64,000 bases of DNA from Thinopyrum elongatum (taxonomy: Eukaryota > Streptophyta > Magnoliopsida > Poales > Poaceae). The first letter of the stretch is position 1; each line of letters starts with the position of its first letter. The stretch is from the NCBI GenBank assembly GCA_011799875.1, contig CM022303.1:549399368-549463367 (forward strand), read 5' to 3'. Shown here piece by piece: positions 23,529-34,850 of the stretch. The position numbers were made by a program, and so were the translations under genes. A model generated the notes under the pieces. It had not been told where the DNA came from and searched no databases. It saw only the letters and a list, made by a program, of their open reading frames with translations.

Positions 23529-23640
23529 TCTAAATGTGATTTTTGAAAAGTGATATCATTATAGCATATAAAAGGTGGTATCACCTGATATTTTCCCATG
23601 TTACTGTCTCGCGTCAAGCAAGACCGCAGGTACTATATCC
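23529..23640. repeat. Continuation of the split palindrome's right arm
   Basis: GGTATCACCTGATAT and CATGTTACTGTCTCGCG are the reverse complement of sequence at about 5510-5550, so this is the arm displaced by the inserted unit. AATGTGATTTTTGAAA at 23533-23548 is identical to 5713-5728. Confidence 0.65.
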
Positions 23641-24990
23641 CGCTTAGAGTGAGGGATCGTTCCGTCATGCCTGAAACTTTCGGCTCGCCCTGTTGTAGCT
23701 GAGCTGAACCATTGTTCATTTTTTTTATATCGCAGGCTGGCCGTTGTATCGCGCGCTGCACGTAATAGGTTGTTATCTCTTTTTTGTCTAAAAAAAGAAG
23801 GTTGGTCAATTTTTGATGTTTTTGTTTGGTTTTATTTGTTTCTTCATTGATTTTTTATTTTCTCTTCTTCTTTGTTCTTTCTCCTGTTTTTCTTCTTTTT
23901 CTTCACGGGTTTCACTGATTTTATTTTTTATTTTTTCCTTTTTAATTTTATCTTTCTTAATTTTTCTACATTTTTTATTTCTTTCTTGATTTCATCGGTT
24001 TTCTTAGTTTTCTTTGTTTCTTTTTTGGTTTTTCTGTTCCCATTCTTTTTCACTGGGTTTCATCTTTTCGGGTTTCTTTGTTTTTTCTTTTGGATTTTAT
24101 TGGGTTTCTTTGTTTTCTTAGTTTTTGTTGATTTTCTTCAGTTATTTTATGTTTCGCACATGTTATTTTATGTTTCGCACATGTCAACCTTTTTGGTACA
24201 CATTCAATATTATTTGTATACATTAGAAACATTTTATATATACACGTTTAACATTTTTGAAATACATGATTAATTTTTTCAAACACTTACATTTTTATGT
24301 ACTTTTTTCCAAACACATTGTACATTTCAGGTATATATCTAATACATTTTTGAATACATGTTTAATATTTTTCATATATAAGATTAACATTTTATAAATG
24401 CATGCCCATAATATTTTGCACACATTTACATTTTTTAAATGCTTGATTAACATTTTGACAATACAAGATTAAGGTCTTTTTAATACACGGTGAACATTTT
24501 TTATACACATTTTAATGCTTTATTAACATTTTTCAAGTACAAGATTAAGATTTTTTTTAATAAATGGCCAATGTCTTTTCTATAAATATTTAACAATTTT
24601 CAAATGCTTGATTAACATTTTTTAAATAAATAATCAGCTTTTTTCACACATATTCTTTATTTTTTCGTATACATGAGAAACATTTCATCTATACGTATTT
24701 AATATTTTTCAAACGCTTGGTTAACCTTTTTTACGAATAGTTTATGTAAAGTGTTTTTTGTAATATATCTTTTTCCAAATATTTGTACGTATAAACAAAG
24801 TAAAAAAAAGCAAGAAACAAAAACAAAAATGTGTAAAGAAACGAGGCTGTGACCTCCCGCGCGCCTGGGCCGGCCCAACTGGCGCTGCCCTTTACGCGAG
24901 GCTTCCCTAGGTCTCGCTATAAGGGAGACATAGGAGCGCCCAAGCAAGACATAGTCGCGCTCATTTCCCTCGGGAATTTGGGTACAGTGG
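23641..24990. repeat. AT-rich degenerate repeat block R
   Basis: T-rich opening (23800-24170), then degenerate ACATTTTT/ATACATGATT repeats (24190-24720), then an A-rich end (24790-24835) and a GC-rich terminus with GGGCCGGCCCA at about 24867. It ends in an inverted-repeat word GTCTCGCTATAAGGGAGAC near 24911. Same layout and orientation as block L. Confidence 0.6.
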
Positions 24991-25689
24991 CCTTGGTTGG
25001 AGTGTAAGGATCCGTCCTGGACTTTGGGTGGGCCTTCATATACGCATATACATGAATATGTCGAGGGGTCCTAACAAAAACACACAGGATACTCTTAGAG
25101 TGCACATATATTGCTAATATATTTACATTATTTTCACTTGCAAAATTGTGTACTCTTTTCGTTTCTTCATATAATATTTGGCTACCTATACTGATTTGGT
25201 GTGTTCATCTATTGAAATTTTACAGTGGTTTTCACAAAAAAAATACAATGGGGGAGGTACTTAGTACTCATGTCAGTGAAAATGTTGTAACCATGACTGA
25301 ACAAATAAACCATACTTATGAATGCATTGCCAGATACACTGGGCTAGGCTCCACCCGGGACCAACTCGGCATTTGCCACAATCAAGTACATAAAAAAAGG
25401 TTCAGCAAATCCGGCCTCGCATGATAATGCATTACTGTTATTGTTCAATGGGCAAAAGCATAAGGGCAGCAAACAAAATGTAGAGGTGTTACATTGATAC
25501 AATATGCATGCCTTCTCAAATTCTCATCGAATTCCGATGAGAATGAATTACTGCTACAGCCTACATTTCAATTTACTGATACCAATTCTGTTGTCTCCAG
25601 CTGGTTATTGATGACCGCAATGGAATTGTTCCTTAAGGCGGAGAGACTGCCTGAAACTTTTGCCGCTCCACAAATCTTGAGCTGATTGC
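24991..25689. other. No gene recognised; possibly decayed LINE sequence from about 25490
   Basis: AT-rich sequence. A 92-codon plus-strand frame at 25146-25424 shows no domain. From about 25490 onward faint similarity to LINE coding sequence may begin, but stops are frequent. Confidence 0.35.
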
Positions 25690-26415
25690 TCTTTTCAGAA
25701 TGGGCAATCAATTTATTTTTGGAAAGATGACTGGAATGCGATGACAAGAGTGTTGGCCACGTCTATATTCCTTGGCCAGGGACGGTAACATTTCAATTCT
25801 GGACACCACTTTGGTAGAAAATTTATCTGAGCACTTGCCACTATCCGAGGAAGCATATTCTCAGTTTCAGGAGATGAAAGATTTGGCCTTAATTTGCAAC
25901 TATCTGACAGTCAAGATGTGTGGCAATTTCCAACAGGAGCTTTGATAGATGTGTGGCTTAACAAATTTTGATTGGTAGGATGATGGCAATTCCAGCCGTA
26001 AGATGGCTTTGGCAACCATGCTGTCAGCTGAAGCATAAAAATTATTTTTGGCTCTTAATCCACAACAGACTGAACACTAGAGTATGCTGCAACGAAATAT
26101 TTTTTTCATACCAGACTACACCTGTGTCATGTGTGGGTTGAGGGTATTGGAAACAAGGTATTGTTTGTTCTTCCCCTGTCAGCTGCGCAAATTTGTTTGA
26201 ATTACTTGGATCCCAATTTAAAGTGATATCCAGGGGCAACTCAACCAGATAGCTACAAATTTCTAAATCGCCAGGGCTATTTGGAACCCAAAATGACTTC
26301 ATTTTCAAAGGCATCAGACCAAATTTATATGCTTGCTGATGCAAATTCAAGGAAGAGACTCAGTGGGTCGTTCATAGGGCAAAGAGGCGAAAATATGAGA
26401 ATTTTGAGGTCTGGG
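25690..26415 (+). pseudogene. Degraded LINE (non-LTR) fragment with zf-RVT-like region
   Basis: Plus-strand translation, switching frames and crossing stops, shows the order found in plant LINE ORF2 C-termini: FRMGNQFIFGK (cf. the usual GNGxxxxFWxDxW), EMKDLALICNYL, then FFIPDYTCVMCG and CQLRKFV, the Cys-bearing reverse-transcriptase zinc-binding region. The reverse transcriptase itself is not present. The fragment is interrupted at 26415 by copia element B and its 3' UTR resumes at 32147. Confidence 0.65.
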
Positions 26416-26809
26416 TGTTAGAGACTCTGGATCGGGTAGGCTAGGTTAGATCGGTATTATACCTTCACTTTAGTTCGAGGTGCCTGATGCAGTGGCCATG
26501 GTGTCGATGGCCATGGCGGTGCTGTGGAGGTGAACGGAGGGGAGCTCGGCGTAGAGGTCGACGGTGAAGTGGTTGGTGGCGCTGGCGGCGGCGGCGGCGC
26601 TTCCCGCCGCTGTCAGCTCCGCCTCGATCGGTAGGCAGGGCAGGTGGGGTGCGAACCATACTTGGCATCCTGCACTCGTGGCCCCCACCTCCCTTATATG
26701 GAGGTGCGCGACAGGGGCCCGCAACCCAGTTGTGTTGAGCGTCCCCGATCAGGACTAAGTCAAGGGTCCAGTTTGCCGTTGGGCCAACTAGTGGAGATCA
26801 ACACTAACA
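26416..26809 (-). repeat. 3' LTR of copia B
   Basis: 394 bp. Matches the right LTR, with a 15-bp local duplication (ATGGTGTCGATGGCC region near 26498) and a longer GCG run absent from the right copy. ORFs in it are repeated in both LTRs and are not genes. Confidence 0.92.
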
Positions 26810-26826
26810 TTCTCCCCCTTGATCTC
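26810..26826 (-). other. Polypurine tract of copia B
   Basis: On the minus strand GAGATCAAGGGGGAGAA sits directly before the 3' LTR start TGTTAGTG. Confidence 0.85.
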
Positions 26827-27049
26827 ACCTTATACTTTTAACTTCACACTTTGACATAACTCTTTTGACTTTCTCTTGATTTGCTCTTGGTCCTTGTCTC
26901 AGTGCAGATCAATACGTAGGGCGTGCCTCGTCATAACAGTTATCAGTTACCGTCAGATTAACAGCCACAATGTATCTTTCTGTATTGAAACAAGACCTTA
27001 ACCTTTCTTTGGGCCCTTTAGTAATCCAGAAATCATAGACCTCCCATAA

Positions 27050-28650
27050 TCCCCATGTCGACTGCATGTTCTCTTAACACGCTGGGTGGTAGGCCTTTGA
27101 TAAGCGGATCTGTAAGCATCTGTTTGGTACTTACACCGTTAGTGCTATCATATGATTCTGGATTTTCTCCTTCGCAACATATAACTCTTTGTCAATGTGT
27201 TTGGCAGTACACCTGACATGTTGACGTAGGAGATAAAATACTTGGATGATATATTGCTGCTGCATATCATCATCAATTCCGGGTAAGGTTTTCTTTAACC
27301 ATTTAGCCTGTCCTGTAGCCTCATATCATGCTATACTTTGCGGTATACATAACTCATGACACCGCAACTATTTTGCTTCTGGAGCTTTTCCACAATAAAA
27401 CTCCAAAGGTACGAGTGTTTAGCTACTAGTGTGGGCTTCACTAAACATCCCGCCAAAACTTAGTTCTTTTACTCACAACCTTTTGAGAGTATGTGTCCCT
27501 TTCTTATTTAGCATGAGGCTTACAATACTTTGTAAGATTGCAAAACGTTCTTTAACTCCATTCCAGTGATCTATTGCTGGACTGGACTTCTGCCAAAAAA
27601 ATTCCCGGATAATTGAGCTATGTCAGGGTAAATACTTTCTTGAGCACTGATTTTGCTTCCAACAGCTGAAGCACATGGAACCTCTTTCTTTTGACCGATC
27701 TCATATTGGTTCCTGGAATACTTAATATTCCCAAACTATTACCCTTGACTATAGGACAGGCGTAAGCTTACTCGCATGCATACTATATCTCTTTAGAATC
27801 CTTTTCTAAGTATGCTTTTTGCGATAATCCTAATACCCCTCTTCTTTTATCCCGGTGAATTTCCATTCTTTGAGCGAATAGACCTTCACTGAGATTACTG
27901 TTATCATGACTTGATGTCACAAATAATCTTCTTTTTCTTCAACAGTAGATTGAACATCACTACTAGTAAGTAGTACATTATCTACATGTCGAAAGCGGGA
28001 AAAGTATTTCCCATCTTTGAACTTTGCAAATATTCAATTTGTCATCTTGACCTTTCTTAAAACCCAAAACTTCTCTTCGTCCTCGTTAATCTTTAGATGC
28101 CACTGTTCAGTGGCGTGCTTTGATCCATAAATGGATTTCTTATTTCCCATCTTTGAACTTTGCAAATATTCAATTTATCATCTTGACCTTTCTTAAAACC
28201 CAAAACTTCTCTTCGTCCTCTTTAATCTTTAGATGCCACTGTTCAGTGGCGTGCTTTGATCCATAAATGGATTTCTTCATGTGGCATCCCATATTTTTCT
28301 TTTCTTTTCACAACAAAACCCTTGGGTTGTGTTGTGTAAGGGTTTTCTCATACAAATCTCCGTTTGGGAGATGTTGTTTCTACATCCAACTGATGCAATT
28401 CCAAAATATTAGTATGCCACTAATGCCATTGTGATTCTAAGATAAACCTTTTATGAGACTGCATATAATGTCTCATTATCACTTATCTTTTCTTTGCATA
28501 AAGCCTTTTGCCACAAGTCGCGCTTAGTGACTTTTCATATTCCCTCTGGAGTCACATTTTAATCTTGTAGACCCATTACAGCCTACTGCTTTGGCTCCGT
28601 TGGGAACTTATTCTTTGTTCCAAAACAAGTTGGAATTTCTAGGTCTCATG
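27050..28650 (-). pseudogene. Decayed copia pol (reverse transcriptase and RNase H part)
   Basis: Read on the minus strand across frameshifts and stops: a segment near 28600 aligns with the copia RT start (GCNGSTRLKCDSRGN, cf. GCKWxxKxKxDxxGN) and one near 28380 with QLDVETTSP (cf. QMDVKTAFL). HATEQWHLKI near 28100 corresponds to QASRxWxxxF, and HVDNVLL near 27990 stands where active elements have YVDDILL. QMLTDPLIKGLPP near 27100 is the polyprotein end. The active-site change and stops show loss of function. A 136-bp tandem duplication lies inside the RT part. Confidence 0.75.
28005..28276. repeat. 136-bp tandem duplication inside copia B pol
   Basis: 28005-28140 and 28141-28276 are near identical (start TATTTCCCATCTTTGAAC, end AATGGATTTCTT), differing at very few bases. 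The duplication falls in the RT region and postdates or accompanies its decay. Confidence 0.85.
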
Positions 28651-30850
28651 ACGTCTTCCATGGCTTCTTGCCATTTCGACGAATGAGCGCCTCTCATGGC
28701 TTCACCAAAAGAGGCGGAATCACTTTATTTTCTATCTGGGGTTGTTTCTATTTTTCATTGCCAAGAGACGTATGATACTACAGAGTCCTGAGTAACAAGA
28801 GTTCCCTTGACTTTATTTTCTTTTGAAGAGTTAACGATAGGTGTTGGACATCTGTTGTCATGTCAACTTCTGTCGTTCATACAACGCCGAGACAATTGTT
28901 GTGCTTGAATCATTCGAAGTGAACATATGGTCCCACTTCTCTTCAAGCTTTAGTTCTCAACATACTTTACTCCCCCAGATTATCCCATGTATTGTAAAGA
29001 TGGTATATTTACTAGCTTCCGTTTGGGTTTATTTGATTTGGGGTATCAATGATATGAGCGATGTACTCCCTTTTCGATCATATTCTTCTTTAATAGATCA
29101 TTCTTACTTTTAACATACATTGTATGCATCATATTCAATTTTGAGGAGAATTTCTTATCTTCCTAATCTTTCTCCCCCTCGAAATATGGCACAAACTACT
29201 TTGCTGCCATAATTTCGAAACTATTTGTAACACTTGTGAACGAGGAGTCTTTTATTACTTGGTGTGGTCACATGATCAAGTCATGCAAGAACAATGGGAG
29301 TACTATTTCCTCATTCTCCTCAAGAACTCATCAGAGTTCTTTATTCTGTTGCACTTTCAAGAACTCATCAGAGTTCTTGATATTGGTACACTTTTGCAAG
29401 TCATGCTTGCAATCTTGACTTTTATTCGTATACAACTTTATTTTGTCCTTCGGCTCTTTTGAAGTCACTGTCCAGCATGACACTATGGAAATGCATGGGA
29501 TTTGTTTGGATAGCTTTAAAAGCTCCCCCAGACTTCTTCACTTTTATGTGATACTGAAGTAGTACATGAGTCATCGCAAAAACTTTCTTTGCCATGCAAA
29601 GTTATGAATGACACAAGTGCCAAAACTTTTCTGACATGCGGTATTAAACTTTAAATGCATTGTTAACAATCAATGCACTCATAACGCACATATTTAATTC
29701 AACGTTGGTCAAGTTGAACATGCGTGTTATTTATTTCAATCACTATTGAAGGACAATATGTTGATTACCTTTAGTCATAATGACTTAAAACATGCACTTA
29801 TACTTTATTTTTCCGATTAAATTTTCTCGTTGGTTCCAATTTAATCAGAAAAAATAACAAACTGAAACATCATGAAAACTTTAGAGAGAGAAAAATGATA
29901 ACTCATTTCCGGAACAGATTCGTTCCCTTTTCTCTTTTATCGTACGGATAAAAAATCAGAACGACGCTCGATTTTTCTTTCTTAACATCAACAGTGCAGC
30001 CGAGTAAGTACTAAAACTTTAACTGTAGCGTTGATGGAAATCAACTGTTGTTTGCAAAATTTCTCTCTTCCAGGAAAAATATTGTGTTTTAATTTAACAT
30101 TGGTCAAAATTAAAACATACGATATTCTTGTACTTTGAATCCTAGATCACCGTTGGGCAGAAACAGGATTTGCGAATATCATATAATAATGTTGTCATCG
30201 TCAGCTATGATCATTAAACGACAACATCATAATTAACTTTAAAATTCTCTTCTTTGAGAATTTCTCATCTTTATGGATTTAACTGTAAGAACAAACTAAT
30301 GCTCAACTTTTCTTTCACTTAAAACAGCGGAAGCCTTTATGAACTTTAAGCTTAAAAGTTGTTTCCCCACACAGGGAAAAACTCATCTGTACTCATCATA
30401 ATTAAATCATCTTTAGATCTTGAAAAAAAAAACCATACTATTCAGAAGCATTTGTGTTACTTTTGTAATCTCTAAACAAATATCTCGTTGGTTCAATTTG
30501 AGTAGAGATCAATAATTCATCAAAAAATATGCTTCTGAAAGAATAGACTTTGACTGACAAGGTGTACTTTGTGCATGCGGCCCAGCCGCAAAATTGACCC
30601 ATGGTCAATATGCACCCGCCCGAATGGGCCTTTACTGTTTATGCATTGTTAAATTATCTTTTATTGTGCTCTCAAATTTAATTATCCCGTTGGTTCAAAA
30701 TAAATTTAAAGAGAGCATCAATTAAACTTTTGCAGCGGAAACTGTGAGAATTATTCTATTTTCAGAAGCAAAATCACTGTAAAACTTTATTTAATCTCTA
30801 AGACAAATTATCTCGTTGGTTCAAATTTGAATAGAGATCAAACTGTATGA
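28651..30850 (-). other. Rest of copia B interior: decayed gag-integrase and repeated motif
   Basis: Integrase and gag positions hold AT-rich sequence without usable frames. TCTCGTTGGTTC-like words followed by an AATTT...GAGATCA context recur near 29823, 30483, 30690 and 30810, so a short noncoding unit was amplified within the element. Confidence 0.5.
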
Positions 30851-31759
30851 AATTTGCCCAGAAACCGGACAAAACCCAATAATAAACGGCAGCTGACCCG
30901 GCCTCGGCCCAGCGCGCGACGCCCGGGCCTGATCCGCCGGCTCTTCTCCCTTTTTTTTTTCCGGCCCAAAAGCTTTCGGCCCACTGGCCCAGAGGCTGAG
31001 CTAGGGTTTTCTCCATAGCCGTTGGATCTGATCTGACGGTCCACCGCGATTTTCGTTGGAGGAAAACCGGGAGAGAGCCACCGACAGAAACCCTAGCCCC
31101 CATTCTCTTCTCCTCAGCCCCCTTCGACACTCTCTCCCTGAGACGGCGACGGCGACGGCCCGGCCGCCGGCGACGGCGCCGAAGCCACCGCGCCGCGCCT
31201 CCTCCTCTTTTCCTTTCCCCCTCCTTTCCTCTCTCCATACCTCTCTCCATCTCTCTCCCGTCGCCAGCCTTTCCAGCAGACGGCGGAAAAATGGGAGCTA
31301 GGCCCGGCCGCCGGCGACGGCGCCGAAAGGCCACCGTGCCGCACCACGCCTCTCTGTTTCCATTCCCTTTCTCTGCTCCGTTCATCCTCCATCTCCTGTG
31401 ACTGAGAGAGAGCGACGCAGATGCGCCCTCCTCTGCCCCCTTGCTGCCCAACGGCGGCCACCTAGATGGAGCGGCGGCGCCCCTACCGATCCCCTTGCCG
31501 GCACGCGTGAGCTCCCGAAGGAGAGCGCGCCGCTGTCAAGCGGTTCGGTGGCGGTGCACTGTGCCCCCGAAGGGGTTGTTCTTCGTCCCTGCACCTCGGC
31601 TTGCCGATGCATGTGGGGATCGAGAGGAACTGGCGCGGCCATGACGGCGGCGCTACTTTCTCCGGTGAAGATTCTCTCTTTGCCCTGTTAGTTAGGGTTC
31701 TTTGGGGAGGGGAAACTTTTGCTTTCATTTCTTTCTACCCGAAAAAACTAAGCCTAGAT
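30851..31759 (-). other. GC-rich leader of copia B
   Basis: Between the gag remnant and the primer site. GGCCCGGCCGCCGGCGACGG, followed by CGCCGAA, occurs twice (about 31155 and 31301). Long overlapping ORFs on both strands (for example 30798-31451 minus, 217 codons) are Arg/Gly/Ala-rich low-complexity products and not supported as genes. Confidence 0.5.
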
Positions 31760-31772
31760 GGCTCTGATACCA
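31760..31772 (-). other. tRNA-iMet primer binding site of copia B
   Basis: Minus-strand TGGTATCAGAGCC, one base inside the 5' LTR, is the classic complement of the initiator-Met tRNA 3' end. Confidence 0.92.
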
Positions 31773-31773
31773 T

Positions 31774-32146
31774 TGTTAGAGACTCTGGATCGGGTAGGCT
31801 AGGTTAGATCGGTATTATACCTTCACTTTAGTTCGAGGTGCCTGATGCAGTGGCCATGGCGGTGCTGTGGAGGTGAACGGAGGGGAGCTCGGCGTAGAGG
31901 TCGACGGTGAAGTGGCTAGTGGCGCTGGCGGCGGCGCTTCCCGCCGCTGTCAGCTCCGCCTCGATCGGTAGGCAGGGCAGGTGGGGTGCGAACCATACTT
32001 GGCATCCTGCACTCGTGGCCCCCACCTCTCTTATATGGAGCTGCGCGACAGGGGCCCGCAACCCAGTTGTGTTGAGCGTCCCCGATCAGGACTAAGTCAA
32101 GGGTCCAGTTGGCCGTTGGGCCAACTAGTGGAGATCAACACTAACA
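31774..32146 (-). repeat. 5' LTR of copia B
   Basis: 373 bp, TGTTAGAG to CTAACA, followed by the CTGGG target duplication. Confidence 0.92.
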
Positions 32147-32151
32147 CTGGG

Positions 32152-32275
32152 TTCATTCTTTTGCATAGCTAGCTCTCCGGCACTTTCTGTGCCTTTGTTG
32201 TACAATTCCTTTTCTTTTTTTCCTATTCTAGCTTTACCTTGTATATGAAACTTCTCATAATTTGCTAAAAAAATA
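32152..32275 (+). other. 3' UTR tail of the interrupted LINE
   Basis: After the second CTGGG the sequence continues as a CT-rich tail ending near a short A7 run (about 32264-32270), as expected for the 3' end of the LINE fragment at 25690-26415. Confidence 0.5.
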
Positions 32276-32391
32276 CTGGGAAGAAATTTCTACAGGTTTT
32301 GTTAAAAAAAACAGCATCATGTATTATGCCATCTAATAAGAAGACCAAATGACCTAACATGTCAACCTTGGAAAAACTAGGTTTTGCAAGT

Positions 32392-33746
32392 TCAACATAA
32401 CAGAAAAAAATATCTTACATGGCAAAACTTTGAAGTGCAGTAGGAAATATAAAACGTAAATAAATGCTGCTCAAAGATTGGGACATACAACAAGCAACAT
32501 TTTCCATATATAGTAGATAAAGGGACAAGTAGAACCGTACCCGTTTTTTCAAGACTCGGCGTCAACCATATGGGGGGCAACCTATTCATCCAAAGTTCAG
32601 GATGAACCACATTCACCGTGGTATTATTTTTAATGTTGTAAATCCCAACTTTGGGAGGGTAGTCTTTCTCTAATATGTGTGCTCCGTCGTCATCATCAGT
32701 AAAATAGACATGGTTTGGCATCAAGTCTGGATAGTCCTTCACGCTTAAACAAGATGTTGTGCTGCTCCCAATGAACAACGCATAGTCCCCTATATCTGTT
32801 ATCCTGATACACTTCTGCTCCTCAAAATTAACCCTGTACACTTTGATTTCAGGAATCCACGTATCACTGTCCGGTCGTTCAGGATCGAGAATTTCCGTCC
32901 TAATGATTTGGAGGACATCTCCCAATTCTGCCTGAACAATGTGACATTTTGAAACCGTCCGAAATATTCTGTGTAGAAGTCTTTTGTAGATGACAGACGG
33001 TCCATTTAAATTGTACGCATAAATTTCGCCTCCATGGGTAACTGCATAGAACCATCCGTCATGGTATATACAATCTGTATAGTTACTACCCAAGTCGAGC
33101 CAATTCCAGCGACCGTCTCCTACCTTGGCATACGAGAGCTGCCCGTACGGCTGGTGGATGAGCATGACGATGCATCCACCTACTGATGGATCACACGACA
33201 AGGTCGCCTTTAGATAGACCATGTGACCATATTCCTCCAAAGAAAATATACTGGTGTCCTCGTCCACCAACCTCGGAAGCTCTCCGTCATAATAAAGCAT
33301 CTCGTACTCTTCAAGAACCTCGTCGCCGTTCAGGATGGGTTTCACATGCTCCATGCTTGTCACCGGAGGGAGTGCAATCGTATTGCCGGTGATCGGGTTG
33401 AGTAGCATCAGGTCAGACTTTTCATCCATAGTGACTAGCCATCCGTGTGCGATGAGCCGATCCAGTTCTTGATGGGAAGCTCAAGGAACGGCATGGTATA
33501 GGCCTTCCGCTCGGAGAGGCTGTACATACCGGGAGCTCTGAGCCCGCCGGCGGCCTCGGTGCAATAGAGCAGACATGGTGTTTGGTGTTCAGGACAAGCA
33601 CTGATGCAGCGTTGCGTGGAGTAGGCCTTGTACCAGATTGAGCAGACGGCGGCGGATCGGAGGAGGTCCGGGCACTCGAGCAACTTGAGCACGTCGCACA
33701 ATATGTCGATTGGTAGCTCGGACCAATCTCGATCTGGAGCTTCCAT
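32392..33746 (-). pseudogene. F-box/DUF295-type gene, frameshifted
   Basis: The ATG at 33744-33746 opens a frame with an F-box (residues about 7-45, WSELPIDILCDVLKLL), the Skp1-binding module of SCF ligases. It runs to about residue 100, then hits TAG at 33435-33437. The second part (345 codons, 32392-33429) is in another frame and carries the DUF295 body, a beta-propeller-like region typical of this plant family (LLNPITGNTIALPP, YAVTHGGEIYAYN, GSSTTSCLSV, PNHVYFTDDD). The break sits in a CACAC run (plus strand GTGTG, 33445-33449); two extra bases explain the shift and split the conserved GSSHGWLVT motif. The C-terminal 40 or so residues after TPSLEK are probably read-through of a lost end or intron. 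No other gene is adjacent. Confidence 0.8.
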
Positions 33747-34214
33747 CGTGTATTGATGATGAACAAACGTAGAGCAGATGGATCAGAACGACAAGGGCTG
33801 CAATTCTGACTAGTTACAGATAGTTATAGATCCTTCCCGCCCCGCGCCGATTCGATCCGGGAATGAACTGGAGTTGGACGTACCTGATCGTTGGATCGGA
33901 TCTAGAAACCAAGAAACCCCCGATTAATCCAGTTTGATATTATGGAATCCGAACACTGCTTATTTACTGAATCAGAGTCCACCCAGGCTCCAGATCCATG
34001 GCGCCGCCATGACCGCGCGCGGATGGGAGCGGTCAGCGGAGTGCCCTCCCCGGTCGCAGCATGGCATGGAAACGCTGCTCAGAGCTGGGGTCGTCGCCAA
34101 AATCCTTGCAGCCTGTTTGGTTGGGGGTAATTAGAGCGGAATGAGAATTGAAGGGGTACGAGACTTCAAATCTATATTTTTTTATTAGAGGGATTGAAAA
34201 TTTACAAGGGGATA
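33747..34214. other. 5' flank of the F-box/DUF295 gene
   Basis: No gene. Would include the promoter and leader of the minus-strand F-box gene; no clear TATA box was picked out. Confidence 0.4.
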
Positions 34215-34474
34215 CTCTCTCCGTCTTTGAAAGAGTGTACTTTCAATTTTATTGGAAAATTAAACTATCTAAAAGTTTGACCGAGTTTATTCAAAAATAT
34301 ATCAATATTTGTGAAACCAAATAGGTATACGATGAAAATATATTTTATCATGAATCTAATGATACTAATTTAATGGCATAAATGTTAGTGTATTATTGTA
34401 TAGATACGGCCAAACATAAAAATGTTTGACTTATCAACAAAGTTGGAAGTACACTCTTTGAAGGACGAAGGTAG
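34215..34474. mobile_element. Stowaway-like MITE
   Basis: 260 bp with inverted ends CTCTCTCCGTCTTTGAAAGA and (right end inverted) CTACCTTCGTCCTTCAAAGA, flanked by TA (34213-34214 and 34475-34476). Confidence 0.85.
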
Positions 34475-34850
34475 TAACCATAAGACATGAATAAGACTTC
34501 AATAGAGAAGGGGGTGGAAGTTGAAAGAAAATTGTTTTAGTGAGTCGATCTTAACCGTTAATCATAACTTATGTTAACCTTCCTTGTCCAGCCCTCGTTA
34601 ATTTCCTTAAAACAAACAAGAGAATATAGTTTCTCCTCAAATTCCTATACATAATTCCTCTCATGCGCCAAATAGATGATTGAAAATAAAATGACTCATC
34701 TCATGTCTAATCTTTATACAACTCCCTACTCTAAACGCCCATTTCCCTTTTTAAATATTGCCAAACGCGCTGTCGGGGATGGGCCGACCAATGTTTATCA
34801 TTTGCATATTCTTATATCGCGATACCGTAAAAGTATTAGACTACTCTTGT
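34475..34850. other. No gene recognised
   Basis: AT-rich sequence between two MITE-type elements; no domain-bearing frame. Confidence 0.45.

Larger units (their letters stand above)
26416..32146 (-). mobile_element. Ty1/copia element B (5.7 kb, degenerate)
   Basis: LTRs at 26416-26809 and 31774-32146 begin TGTTAGAG and end CTAACA. CTGGG flanks both outer edges (26411-26415 and 32147-32151), an exact 5-bp target duplication. The iMet primer site is next to the right LTR and the polypurine tract next to the left LTR, so the element reads on the minus strand. Pol is badly decayed. Confidence 0.92.

Noticed and set aside
23872..24273. 133-codon Phe-rich ORF resembling a membrane protein
   Set aside because: Translation of a T-rich repeat; hydrophobicity follows from poly-T composition.
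30798..31451. 217-codon minus-strand ORF
   Set aside because: Low-complexity Arg/Gly product of the GC-rich copia B leader containing a repeated block; no domain.
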